64,000 bases of DNA from Nannochloropsis oceanica (lineage: Eukaryota > Sar > Eustigmatophyceae > Eustigmatales > Monodopsidaceae): NCBI GenBank assembly GCA_004519485.1, contig CP038135.1, forward strand, positions 435,001 through 499,000, given 5' to 3'. Shown here one piece after another: positions 1 through 10,380 of the stretch. Within the stretch, counting starts at the first letter, position 1. Each line of letters opens with the position of its first letter. A program made the translations under genes and the position numbers. The notes beneath the pieces are model-generated. The model saw nothing but the letters and a program-made list of their open reading frames with translations. It was not told where the DNA came from and did not search any database.

Positions 1-991
1 TGGTGCATATTCAGAGCCCCTTTCATCAGACGCAAGATAAATGCCAGCCAACGCACAGAAAGCTACATAGGAAACAAAATCGGCACTCACGAAAGAGGAA
101 ATGAAATCAATGCTAAGGAAATAGTATGTGACAAGTTTTGGCTCGCCAGGCGCCTACTACTTTGAAGGGTCCTGGCTTTCTTTTTTGGCCCCTCTTATTG
201 GGTTATCAATTTTTCTTTTTTCGGTGGCAAATCCAACCAGCGCTTTGTTTCTCTCGGTTCGGAGCCCAGGCAAACTATCACCGTCTACAAGAATGCTGAA
301 ATCTAGTGTCTCAGACCTGCATCGATTTTGTAGCTCTGCTAGAGGGTTAAGAGCTTCAGAATCCAATCTACAGAGCTATACTGACTTCGTGAGCGCTTGC
401 GTCCCGCCAACTGGTCGGGGCCGCAAAGTCTGGTGAGTCTAACTCAATGACTCTATCGGCTTGTCTCCGAACTCGGCACTCTTCACTAGCAGGTGCGCGA
501 ACCCAATGGGTGGGACCCCGCCTTCACAAAAATCAGAACACAACACGCCCTACGCCTGCACCATACAATTCTTTCGTTTCCATATTGCTCCTTTCGCGTG
601 TTGGCTTTTTTCATTCTACAATAAAAGAGGCCCCATCCTCTTTGTATGCATTCTGCCATAGATGTAAGTACACGTAGAGTACAGTGAAATGAAAACCTTC
701 CATATCCTTTATTTCCGTTTCAGACGTCTCACGGCCGATAGGTGGCCTATAGTTTTGTGCCTGTCTTTCTTTTCAAGCCCAATATTTTGATACACTTCCC
801 TACCATCCCTTTACAAAATTTTTCGGGATATCTCATGTATGACTATGCGATCCAACGACAACTTCAGTGTCTACACCTAAACGACTATCCATATATCTTT
901 GAGATAAAAGCACCATCGACTGTCGCTCTACCTCTCATTCACGAAATAACTACATCACTTGTTCCTACTCCCCTCCCCCCCCATTCCTCTT
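1..991. other. Window start, no supported gene
   Basis: I see no convincing complete gene here. On the minus strand an open stretch from about 366 to a stop at about 157 follows a CTGTAG acceptor-like site and reads like an ordinary charged C-terminus (residues such as RTERNKALVGFATEKRK). It could be the last exon of a gene, but nothing upstream confirms it. The rest is pyrimidine-rich on the plus strand and probably includes the 3' UTR of the ArfGAP gene. Confidence 0.4.
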
Positions 992-2596
992 TCAACCCCT
1001 AAATGAATCAAAAAAATTACAACTCGCATCTTTCAATAAGCCCACCCCCTTCGCCATTCCCTGCCCCACGTTCCTCAATTTATCCGCCGCCTGAGCCGCC
1101 AACTCGTCCACATTGGGACTCTCTGGGTTATAGCCCCCCCCCCCCCCCATTCCTCCTTCCTGCCCATCGCCAAAGTACATGTCACTACTAATAGCCCGCG
1201 CCCCACTCATCCCCGCCAGTTTCGTCTGCCTCTCGTATCGCATGTCCGGAGTCTCGTCATCATTACCGAACAACTGATCCGAACCAATCCCCTTGGCTGT
1301 ACTAAATCGAGCCGCTAATGGCCCCGTCGATACGGTCGGCCCCGGCTCCTGCTTTCCTCCCTCCATCCTCCCTCGATACTCCTGGATCACAGGCGAAGCC
1401 GGCAAAGGGGCTGCCCAATCCTGCCTCCCTCCGCCTGCAGAATTAGATGAGTTTCCCATGAACACGTTCAAATCCCTTGCCTTTCGATCCCTCTCCGCTT
1501 GTTCATAATCCCTAGCCGCCTGCTCTGCTGCAGCCTTCGCCTCCGCGGCCTGCTTGGCGGTGTCCTCAAATGTACCCATACCACAGTCACTGCTACTTTT
1601 GCTGCTAATGCCACCCACCTTCGTCGCCCCCAGCTTACGGGCACCCATGCTCTTGGCGGCCGTCGTCTTTCGCGGAGGATTCCGGAACATGCCGCTGCTG
1701 TTCCCTGCTGCTGTCGCCGCGAAAGTTGTCGTCGTTTGAAGGTCCGCTGCACCCACGGCTAGAATATTAGAAGCATCTCGCGGGCTGCTATTGGTGCTCA
1801 GCCTCCCGACAGGTCGAGGTTCCTGCTTGATCATCACAGGAGCGGGAGGGAGCATGGGCGCATGAGCGGGGGTAGGGGACGTCGGTGCCACCACTTCCAC
1901 CGGCTCGAGCTCTTGCTGTTGAGCGGGAGGAGAGGCAGCAGCTTCTTCACGATCGATGGCGGGGTCCTTGTTCGGTTGATAGGACAGCATCATGTTGTCC
2001 AACCCACACCCAATGGCAGCCACGGCTGTCTCAGAGGCGGGGAGGGGCTCAAGAGCACTCGCATCCGATAGCATTTTGTCGGCCACGAGCTTGCTCAAGT
2101 GGACCTTGTACAGCTCAGCTGCCCGGGATGAGTACTTCGATTCCACCTTTCCTCCGCTTGTCACGCCGTGCTTGCGGAAGAACTGTGCAGCCTTCTGGTT
2201 CCCCCCCAGGCGCATAGTCAGGAGTTGTTGAGGAGTCCATTCGTCCAAGTCAACGGAGCGGACGAAAGTGATATGCACGCCCAATGCCCGGTGCGTGGCC
2301 GAGCAATTATAGCAGATGAAAACACCGTAGGTCGCTGAAGCCCAGGTTGGGGTGCGCGTAGGGCAGTCAAAGCAGACCTACGACCGAAGCCGGGGAATGA
2401 TACGGATTGATAAGTGTGTCGAAACAAGGAGCAGTCTAGGTTCGAAGGATCCAGGCACACGCCCACGCGTGCATCCCCCATCCCGGCCCTCGACATCTCC
2501 CATCATCTCACTGCTACCACATACCTGATTCTCAGGCCGGCACTTCATGCGCTTGAAAGCCGCTATTCTGTCCGAAGCCGTCACGAACTTGGACAT
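992..2596 (-). CDS. ArfGAP2/3 (Glo3-type) GTPase-activating protein, two exons
   Basis: This is a GTPase-activating protein for Arf1, predicted to act on COPI coats at the Golgi. Exon 1 runs 2596-2525 (24 codons, phase 0, GTATGT donor). Exon 2 runs 2377-992 after a CGTAG acceptor, giving 485 residues. The junction reads PENQ-VCFDC. It completes a perfect CX2CX16CX2C zinc finger with Cys at residues 26, 29, 46 and 49, followed by the Arf[16 protein letters not shown] block. The tail is low-complexity, rich in Ala, Ser and Gly, with a coiled [20 protein letters not shown] stretch near the middle. It ends in a helical segment, [20 protein letters not shown], in the position of the Glo3/ArfGAP2/3 amphipathic motif. 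The ArfGAP1 class is less likely because of this C-terminal block. The zinc finger is split by the intron, so it is easily missed in single-exon calls. Confidence 0.9.
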
Positions 2597-3752
2597 GGCT
2601 CAGTCGTGAGCGTGTTGGTTGGCAGATGTAGCGCGTCCTCTGTTGTGAGAGTAGGGGGCGGGCGTCAGGTGAGTCATGTTATGTTCTCGGTGATGACGGG
2701 CGGTGGGGGTCTCCAGGCGCTTCCTTGGGTCGAGTCAAGCGCACCAAAGGCCGTTAAATCAGCCCCTTCTACCTGCGCTGAGCATGACTATGCCAAGACT
2801 GTCCTCGTGTTCGTTGCAGTGTGGCTGAGTGGTGTGGCTTAGGGCTTCGTGTGAGGGCATGAGCAAGATGGGCAATCCTCTGACATCCACGTCTCCTCTT
2901 TCGAATCATCGCCCACTCGCTCGCTGCAGAGAGTAACGCATGCGGCAAGACTTCGCACATCAGCGTCCGACGATTTCCTACGTGGGCACGGAAGAACTGC
3001 CATGTCAATTTGGGAGTCAGCAGACATGACAGTCCGTGGGCGTGAATGTGTGCTTTCTGCAAAGGCTACTGGTACCTTCAGACGGTGTAACTGCCCATGG
3101 CGCGACGTCACGATCACTTGCCGAGAAAGGAGGTTTTGATTTCTGTCACCCTTCATTCCTTTTCTCATTTCCCCGCCCATCCCTGAAGCACCTTTACAGC
3201 ATATAATCTTAATCAAAGAAATCATTAATTATTACTCCTCTGCGTGAGCAAGCGTTATATTTTTGGAGAGGCCTTGCGTGGCGCACACACGAAGGGTGCG
3301 CAAGCCCCCCAACGGCGGCCATTCATTCATTAATTATTACTCCTTTGTGTGAGCAAGCGTTATATTTTTGAAGAGGCCTTGCGTGGCGCACACACGAAGG
3401 GTGCGCGAGCCCTCCAACGGCGGCCATTCATTACCAACTGTTTCTACATTTGAAAGTCAAGTCAGGGCATGCTTTATTTTTTTATGCCATGTTGCTTCTG
3501 AATAATTTTCTCAAAGTCATTTCATCACACTTTTGGAGGGGGACAGGAGGAGCACTCCGTAATACAGGCTAAATTCGGGGATGGGGCCTCAGTGCTCAAA
3601 ACCTAAGCACCCACGCGTCTCCATGCCATGTCTGGTGAAAAATGCAACCCGTTTCTGCTGCAGAGAGGAGCTTATCCGATCGTCATCTCCCGTAGCTGTT
3701 CCTCGCATATCGTATCCCACCGTTTTCCCACCCACACTTTCCCAACCCGACA
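2597..3752. other. Intergenic, no gene seen
   Basis: This holds the upstream region of the ArfGAP gene and the downstream region of the PI 4-kinase gene. Short open frames on both strands lack family resemblance and splice support. The one notable structure is the 105-bp tandem duplication at 3223-3432, listed separately. Confidence 0.6.
3223..3432. repeat. 105-bp direct tandem duplication
   Basis: Two adjacent copies start at 3223 and 3328, each beginning CATTAATTATTACTCCT, and differ at only a handful of positions. Each copy contains a small hairpin, GCGCACAC...GGTGCGC. The unit has no open frame. The copies were compared by eye. Confidence 0.9.
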
Positions 3753-6017
3753 TCACCAAATCCCATTCCGTCGCTTTTGATACGAATCGTACATTTTTGT
3801 CCGGTAATTATCATAGCTCTCATCCACCAACGCCAAGGCATTCGGTGGGAAACTCGCATGCATCAGCCTCTTATCGAAACTATCCAGGAGCGCTGCCTTG
3901 CTTGGTACCTCGAATATTGACACCGCCATCATATCAAGCAATCTCCGTCGATGCCTGGGGCGGTTCAACACATCGAAACCCCTCACCACTAAAGACCTAA
4001 ATTCTAACCATCCCTGTCCCCCCTGCCCGCCCATGAGATCTACATACTCCTTCGTCAGCTTAAATGGCGCACTTTCAAACGAGATAGACCCGGGGCTCGC
4101 CCCTAACATAAATCCAAAGTCAATGTGGATCAAATGTCCCTGTTTATCAATCAGAATATTCGCATTGTGCCTGTCCTTGACCTGAAGCAAATACGTACAA
4201 ATACAATAGCCGGCCAAACTCCTCATGAAATTCCTTTGCGCTTCCCTGAATGTCCTCGAATATGGACCCCCATATATCCGCTCGTAATACTCCCTCAAAT
4301 CCGTGAAATATGGTGCCCGCTTCTTCACATGATCGATGCTCTTCGCATCCGCAACCGCCTCAATCAATCCCGCCTGGTCCCCAACACACACGATTCCATA
4401 AGGCCTCAACCATAAATCCAATCCTTCCTCCTTAAATATTTCCCTGACCAACGTAATAAGTTGCATGGCCACTTGCTCCTGTCTCAAGTCATCCCCAGCC
4501 TTGACAATGAACATTGCTAGCCGCCACCCTTCCAATCTCCCGAAAGGGGAGGAATTCCGAATCCGTTGCTCTTTCCAATGCCACAGCTCCCCAAACACCT
4601 TCCTCACCGTTACGGCCCGCCTTGTGCCAGGGTCAAGCTGACGCGGATCCATGGCTGAGAGAGCTTCCTCCTCGGTGGTAAAGAAGGGAGGGAAGGAGGG
4701 ATGTTGTTGTTGTTGCTGCTGCTGCTGCCGGAGAGGGGGGGGGGGGCGATGGGAGGAAGAGGAGTAGGAGGGAGAGAGTGGAGTTGCGTGGAGGTCGAGG
4801 AAATAGTCTTGATCGTCGTCGTAGTCGTTGTTGAAGAGAAAGGGTTTCATGGGGAAGCGCATGGCGGGGTGATCGTCAGGGTAGAGGAGTGATTCAGGGA
4901 ATTGGCGCTGGTCAAGGGCGTCCCAGATCGAGCAGCCGAGAGTCGCACCGTTCGTGTAGAGACGTGCAGAGCCACAGCGGGTGTTGCGTTCGGTTTGGAG
5001 CAGCTCCGCGACGACCATGTACGGACAACGCTCGCGGGAGGGAAGAAGTTCGCATTCCCCGCTGACAAGTCTGAGGAAACGGAAGATGGGATTGGCACCA
5101 TCTAGCATGGGAAGGTGCACCGAATGGGCGGCCACTTCGGGGCATTGTCGCGCGATGTGTTCTTCGTTCAGCCAATTAGGATTGTTGCTGTTTGCGGTGC
5201 TACCGGTACTGCCGCCGGCATATGGTGGAAGGGGTGGTGGTGGTGGTTGGTAGGAGGGGGGTGGCCGTTGGCCGCGGGCGTAAAAAGGCTGCTGTTGGGA
5301 TGATGCTTCCTCCGACCCTCCCTCCATCTCTTCGCCTCGTGTGTGCATAAGACGAAAGAGCAAGGTGTTGACCCGATCGATGCCTTGTTGTAATGCAGTC
5401 AGTCGGCGCAAGGATGACACGCCTTTCAGCTCAAACGACAACTTCACAAGCGCCGCCACAAAATTGGTACAGTGCGCAAAATACCGTGCCCGCAACGACG
5501 CCAAACACCCTGGAGACTGCCTCCCTCCTCTTGCAAGTGTCTCACCCGTAGTCAAAAGGTTCATCAAATGCGCCCGCTGTCGCTCGCCCGTTATTTGAGG
5601 CAATCCCCGCCGAGTCGGAATCTCCAAGTGGCCCAACGCCGCACGCAACAACCAATAAAGCTTAAGCCCCAGATGAACATTCGACGTGCATTTTTCAATT
5701 ACTTGCTGCTCGATCCATCGGTTCCGCCGCATTGTGTCTGGAGGCCCATCCACCTTGGTACATGCCAGCAATGTGGCAATCTGTGGCATGCATTCCTCAA
5801 TCTGCGAATCAAAGACCGCTGGGGTAAGCGCCATAGCGTCTGCGTCAAAGCTTCCCAATGGGCCTTGCAGTGGTGATACCCCTCCTCCCGAACCCATGAA
5901 CCCCCCCAAGCTGCCACCACTGAGACCCTGTCCCCCTCCTGGACCGCCGGGTCCGCCAACCCGCAGGCCTTCCTGCACGGCCAACCAGTACACGAGGAAT
6001 GGTAGAAGACTAAACAT
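3753..6017 (-). CDS. Phosphatidylinositol 4-kinase, type III beta (Pik1-like)
   Basis: This kinase makes PI4P from phosphatidylinositol, typically at the trans-Golgi. The uninterrupted frame gives 754 residues from the ATG at 6017. The N-terminal third resembles the lipid-kinase-unique helical region (CMPQIATLLACTKV, then LGLKLYWLLRAALG). Proline/glutamine-rich spacers follow, including a run of eight Gln near 4710. The PI3/PI4-kinase catalytic domain comes last: KAGDDLRQEQVAMQLI, the catalytic loop KDRHNANILID, the activation segment HIDFGFMLGASPG, and FKLTKEYVDLMGG. The catalytic Asp and Asn and the DFG motif are intact. In-frame sequence upstream of 6017 stays open to a CTCACAG acceptor-like site before hitting a stop, so a short 5' exon may add residues. 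The class is clear; the beta assignment rests on length and spacing. Confidence 0.9.
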   Translation of the reverse strand: MFSLLPFLVYWLAVQEGLRVGGPGGPGGGQGLSGGSLGGFMGSGGGVSPLQGPLGSFDADAMALTPAVFDSQIEECMPQIATLLACTKVDGPPDTMRRNRWIEQQVIEKCTSNVHLGLKLYWLLRAALGHLEIPTRRGLPQITGERQRAHLMNLLTTGETLARGGRQSPGCLASLRARYFAHCTNFVAALVKLSFELKGVSSLRRLTALQQGIDRVNTLLFRLMHTRGEEMEGGSEEASSQQQPFYARGQRPPPSYQPPPPPLPPYAGGSTGSTANSNNPNWLNEEHIARQCPEVAAHSVHLPMLDGANPIFRFLRLVSGECELLPSRERCPYMVVAELLQTERNTRCGSARLYTNGATLGCSIWDALDQRQFPESLLYPDDHPAMRFPMKPFLFNNDYDDDQDYFLDLHATPLSPSYSSSSHRPPPPLRQQQQQQQQHPSFPPFFTTEEEALSAMDPRQLDPGTRRAVTVRKVFGELWHWKEQRIRNSSPFGRLEGWRLAMFIVKAGDDLRQEQVAMQLITLVREIFKEEGLDLWLRPYGIVCVGDQAGLIEAVADAKSIDHVKKRAPYFTDLREYYERIYGGPYSRTFREAQRNFMRSLAGYCICTYLLQVKDRHNANILIDKQGHLIHIDFGFMLGASPGSISFESAPFKLTKEYVDLMGGQGGQGWLEFRSLVVRGFDVLNRPRHRRRLLDMMAVSIFEVPSKAALLDSFDKRLMHASFPPNALALVDESYDNYRTKMYDSYQKRRNGIW

Positions 6018-6705
6018 GTTCCAGGGGGTGGCTTCCCCGCCTGCGTCTGTGAGATGTCACCGCTCCTTCCAATGATTTGTGAGAGTTTGCTCGCTTGAGA
6101 TTCAGGTGGTGATCGTCCTCTTTGTCCTGCCGTACTGCATCGCGTCGTAGCTGATGATGGTGGTGCTATTCAAGGCGTGCGTGGGGCACCTCGCTGCTCT
6201 CGCCCCCTAGTCTTAGCGTGTGGCCAGGCAACGGTGCAGCTCAGATGAGCAAGCCGCCCTGTTCCTGTGTTTGTACAGGGAGGGATCGTTAAATGTAGAT
6301 GCTCGGCTTGCTTCTGGACATCTTAAGATGTTGGAGCGAGCGGCTCTCATTGCTTGGTGATGATAACCAAGCATTGGCGCCATGACAAGACTAGGGCCCT
6401 ACCAAATAATTGCTCAAAAACAAGAAAGAGCCGGAGTTTGTGACCGGGGGATTGCATGCTGCCGAGAGCTGCGTCTCGGGCGTGTGGTCAATCCCTCGTG
6501 CCTCCTCGCTCGCCGCCTGGCCGCCGGGCCATCTCCGATCATCGCTTTACTCTCCCACTTATTACGACCCACACCACGCCCCACGGTCACATGCAGACAC
6601 GCCCATGAGGAAATAAGACGATTCCCGAGGCGTTTCGAAGCTTGAGCAGGCTTGCGTCTCGCGTCCGGGTTTCCAACCGACCAGCAAAGCCTCATCGAAC
6701 AAAGT
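6018..6705. promoter_or_regulatory. Divergent intergenic region between PI4K and the 6706 gene
   Basis: This is the space between two divergent genes and presumably carries both promoters. A possible short first exon of the PI 4-kinase may lie here, but I could not fix it. A small hairpin (CCCTGT...ACAGGG) lies near 6258-6283. No other element was recognised. Confidence 0.4.
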
Positions 6706-9700
6706 ATGGCAGCCTGCTTACCCCATGCATTGCACTCCATGATGCTGGCTATGGACACTCAAGGCCTGCAAAGGGATCGGCTCTTGCATGTGCGCGTCCT
6801 TCGCGAGAGAGAAGCTGAAGGTCAAGCCAATGATGCTTCTGTGATAGTTACCAAGGGACGATTCAGTGAGGAGAAGCGGCGCTTCATTGAACGCAGCGAG
6901 ACCTTCACTCTGCCTGCTGGTTCTTCTGACCCATGCAACATAAAAGTACTCGCATTGGACCAAGTTCTTAATCATATGAGTAATCGACTATGCATATGCT
7001 TCGTAGTCCGTGCAGAAACGTGTAAGAACGCTACTTTGGCACTCTGTCGGCTGGTGGAGGGCGACGACGCGGACAACGTTATACAGCCAGAAAAAGGTGG
7101 CGGGGGCAGTGGCCGGCGCTCAAAGCGCGTGATATGGGAGGTATTGGAAGGGGGGGATGAGGCGTGGTCTGTGGACACATTTAACTTTGCAGTGGTGCCA
7201 GGGCCGTGTATTTTGGCGTGGAAACCTGTGTACGAGAGCTCGAACAAGCAAGGCCCCCGCGTGCACTGTTGGTACAGGAAGAAATGGCATGTGTACCCAC
7301 TACGCACAGCGAGTGATGCGACGGACGACATCATCAATATCTCATTTCAGGGGAGCAGTACGCAAATCGATGGCGGTTTTATTTTTCGGGTGAAGTCGCA
7401 TTTGTCTCCATCCACCTTTGCGTGGAGCGTCCTCGAGCTGCCGCCTTCCTCCACTGCCTCCTCTTCTTCCTCCACCACCTTTTCTTCATCATCCGACCAT
7501 ATCAACACCGCCAACTTTCCCTCTTCGCCCTACACGTGGCTTCCAGCATCCGCTTTGGAAGGCTGCGCTTGTGTATGTGAGCCACTAGCGTTCAATTTCA
7601 ACAACGACCAGGACACTAATTTCTCTGGGGTTTATATGGCCAGCAGCACTGAGCTCTCTTTCCTCTCCTCTTCTCACAAGCCGCCCGAAGAACCTGTGTG
7701 TCTCGCTCAATTCCCATCTCTCTCCCGACCGGCGCGGGCATGTGCATTGTTGGCCCGACCACAACCACACGAGAACGCTCCTGCCGCCGCTGAGAATGAG
7801 AAGGAGACGACGAATGCGGAAGTTATAGAACACGTGGTCGTCCTCTTCGGCGGCGATGCCCAGGACCCCGTAGGACGGCTCATGCTTTTTGCCCGCGTCT
7901 GTTTTTACAATCTGAATAAGCATAAGCACCACCATCGACAAGTAAAAGAACAACAAGAACAAGGAGAAGAAAAACAAGAACTACATCCCCTCCGAGAATT
8001 CCAGGGCCTTGCTGGCATGTTGCGTGGTGATTTTTTGGGATACGGCTGGGACCAGCTAGCCCTCCTTCCCTCTTCTTCCTCGACTTTGGATGGCATGGGT
8101 GAGGTAGCCCTTACCGACCTAGTGCACGTTTGGGGGCCAGCAGGTCATTGCAAATTAGAAGATGCGCCAGTGAAGCTCTTGGAAGACAAAGCTGCATTTC
8201 GTGCCGCGGATAAGGCGAGAAAAAAGGCGGCAGCAGCAGCATTCACATCGAAAGGAGGAGGTCATGAAAACACACAGGTACGTACGACGAAAAAAAAAAA
8301 GAAGAAGATGAAGAAGGGGGAAAAGCGGCATTTGGTAGAGGAGCGATTTGTAGCGGAAGAAAAGAGAGATTGGAAAGATGGAGAAGAAAGTGGAGCAGCA
8401 GCAGCAGCTCCAACAGAAGCAGAGGGAGAGACGAAGGAACGAGTACTGGGCAAGATCCGAGAAGCCTTGCGGCAGCGGTTGCATGACGAGGAAGCCGAGA
8501 AACGCGGGTTAGCGCAGGTAGAGGCGCAAAAGCGACTTTTGTTAATGGAAAGTGAGAGAATCCTGACCTCTATGGCTTATCAAGACGTCCTTCCCTCTAC
8601 ATCTAGACTGGAAGATGTTGGTGGCGATGGTGGTAGTGGTTGTGGTGGTGATGGGGGTGTAGGTGAAGGAGAAGGAATAGTCGGTTCAACGACATTTGCC
8701 GCCAGCTTGCGGCCTCTTTTAGAGGCTAGTGATGGGAGCGACAAAGAGCAAGCGGCATTCTGTGGACAACGACAGGCTGCGCCTTTGTTCCCCATTGCCA
8801 GTCATCAGATAGTACGGCAAGAGGTTGATGCGGACTCTCAGCGCGTGGCCCTTGAAGTGATACTGTTTCTTAGTCACAAATCCCGTCGTCTGCGCTTGGA
8901 GGAGCTTTCTCTCGCAGTGTTTTCACAGCATGGCCCTGTGACATTTACGTCCTCCACTATCAAAGATAGCGGCAATGCTATCACCACTGGGCACAAAACC
9001 GGAAATGACGAGGAAGTAAGACAGTGCGTGCGTTTGCAGGTGACTTTCACTCTGTCCGCTGCGGCTTTGCTGGACCCTTTGACGTGGGTCGGCGAAGTGA
9101 CTCTGTGCTGTGCATGGCGCCGGTTGACCTGGAAGGAGGGGGAGAATGAGGAAGTGGAGGAGGAAGAGATGGTTTATCCGCCCGGTGCCCAACCATTGGA
9201 GCAGCTGACATTCTGTGCCCGGGAGTTTGACGGCGCAAGTATTAGCAGCGGCATCAGTAGCAGCAGGTGCACAATCGGCGGTGAAGACCTCAGCTTCTCT
9301 TCTTCCTCCTCCTCTTCCTCCTCCTCCATATCGCCTCTTCTCTGGAGGCTCGAAGCCACCGTGTTGTCGTCTTGCGCTAATCTATCCATCCCCCTCTCCT
9401 GGTCCTCACGTATTGCCTCGGCCCGTCTTGACCCAAGGGAGAGCACATACCATCTGGCAGCCATTGATCTCCCCACGCTTTGCACCACTCTCCATAATAT
9501 TTTGAAGCAGACACACAAGCAAACCTCCTCTCCCTCCTCTTCCTCCTTCTCCTCCTCCACGTGTTCTCTCGTGCCCTCGGACCTCATCCAACCCGCATCA
9601 TCCTTTCTTCGAGGCCTAGCCTGGGCTGTGGCATTGCTGCAAGAGGAGCTGGAGTTGTTGTGTACGTTGGTGGAAGGCGGGGAGCCCAAGGCCGGGACTA

Positions 9701-9786
9701 TACGGGACGTGTGGCTAGCCCAGCCGGCCTTGGACATGGCCGTGTACGTGCTGGCTAATTTATGCTTGTTGAGCCGACTTGATTGA
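6706..9786 (+). CDS. Large protein of uncertain family, weak FANCB resemblance
   Basis: This is a single 1026-residue frame. I take the first ATG at 6706, as the frame is open for 18 codons before it without an ATG. No family was recognised with certainty. The N-terminal 350 residues look like beta-propeller strands (LLHVRVLREREAEG, FNFAVVPGPCILAWKPVYE). Near residue 450 comes GDFLGYGWDQLALL followed by a short spacer and LTDL. From memory this matches the order DDFxGxGxxQxLLLF...TDL in Fanconi anaemia protein FANCB, and the size is comparable to human FANCB (859). A Lys/Glu-rich coiled insert lies near residues 500-620, and serine runs near 270 and 870. C-terminal segments are hydrophobic and helical (LRGLAWAVALLQEELELL). 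FANCB is only a hypothesis; other propeller scaffolds (BBS or ITFG type) share the DxxGxGxxQ pattern. Confidence 0.4.
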   Translation: MAACLPHALHSMMLAMDTQGLQRDRLLHVRVLREREAEGQANDASVIVTKGRFSEEKRRFIERSETFTLPAGSSDPCNIKVLALDQVLNHMSNRLCICFVVRAETCKNATLALCRLVEGDDADNVIQPEKGGGGSGRRSKRVIWEVLEGGDEAWSVDTFNFAVVPGPCILAWKPVYESSNKQGPRVHCWYRKKWHVYPLRTASDATDDIINISFQGSSTQIDGGFIFRVKSHLSPSTFAWSVLELPPSSTASSSSSTTFSSSSDHINTANFPSSPYTWLPASALEGCACVCEPLAFNFNNDQDTNFSGVYMASSTELSFLSSSHKPPEEPVCLAQFPSLSRPARACALLARPQPHENAPAAAENEKETTNAEVIEHVVVLFGGDAQDPVGRLMLFARVCFYNLNKHKHHHRQVKEQQEQGEEKQELHPLREFQGLAGMLRGDFLGYGWDQLALLPSSSSTLDGMGEVALTDLVHVWGPAGHCKLEDAPVKLLEDKAAFRAADKARKKAAAAAFTSKGGGHENTQVRTTKKKKKKMKKGEKRHLVEERFVAEEKRDWKDGEESGAAAAAPTEAEGETKERVLGKIREALRQRLHDEEAEKRGLAQVEAQKRLLLMESERILTSMAYQDVLPSTSRLEDVGGDGGSGCGGDGGVGEGEGIVGSTTFAASLRPLLEASDGSDKEQAAFCGQRQAAPLFPIASHQIVRQEVDADSQRVALEVILFLSHKSRRLRLEELSLAVFSQHGPVTFTSSTIKDSGNAITTGHKTGNDEEVRQCVRLQVTFTLSAAALLDPLTWVGEVTLCCAWRRLTWKEGENEEVEEEEMVYPPGAQPLEQLTFCAREFDGASISSGISSSRCTIGGEDLSFSSSSSSSSSSISPLLWRLEATVLSSCANLSIPLSWSSRIASARLDPRESTYHLAAIDLPTLCTTLHNILKQTHKQTSSPSSSSFSSSTCSLVPSDLIQPASSFLRGLAWAVALLQEELELLCTLVEGGEPKAGTIRDVWLAQPALDMAVYVLANLCLLSRLD

Positions 9787-10380
9787 TTGAACGATCGGTA
9801 GTGTTGTAAAAAAGAAGAGATGTACTCGTAGCAATATAAAAGATAAGTCTGATTTTAGCAGACAAGATGTGTTCAGCACACGCATAACTGGCACATTCTG
9901 ATCCATAAAATCGTCTAATTAGAGTTCGAACTCGGGCACCCGAGTCTCGAGCTGGCCCGCAAATCGAATCAGTGGACTATAATTTTTCCACAAGGCGACT
10001 TATTTTGATAGGACAGTCCTACATTGGATCGAGCAATCCCTGATTTGGCACGCAGTAACGTTCACCGAGTTTCGTCACGACGGTCACCGACGGTCGCTGA
10101 AAAGTGCGACGCGCGGCGTGACGCGCGGCACTTTCTTGCCCCCCCCCGACTCCAGTCGTGTGCGCACACGACACAGACAGCTCGCGCCCGGCTCCTTAAT
10201 CACTTCTACCATATCTAACAGAAGGCCTCGGTTGGGCGCCAGGATCTTTCCTGATGCACGCAGGCCTTGTCTGCCCAAGTCACCTAGCTTCACCACCTTC
10301 ACAAGCATCCTCCTCATACATCACCACACCACACATAGACGCCGCTCAAGAAAAGGAAGTTAGAGACGTGCCCATGCACA
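9787..10380. promoter_or_regulatory. Intergenic region upstream of sugar transporter
   Basis: This lies between two plus-strand genes. It holds nested palindromes: GAGTTCGAACTC at 9922-9933 overlaps ACTCGGG-CA-CCCGAGT at 9930-9945, with CTCGAG just after. Near 10105-10131 a GACGCGCGGC decamer occurs twice in a row. These look like candidate transcription-factor sites for the transporter, not an RNA gene: no tRNA fold was found around the TTCGAA core. Confidence 0.4.

Noticed and set aside
9900-9990. tRNA-like TTCGAA core
   Set aside because: The palindrome mimics a T-arm, but no acceptor stem, anticodon arm or A box could be arranged on either strand.
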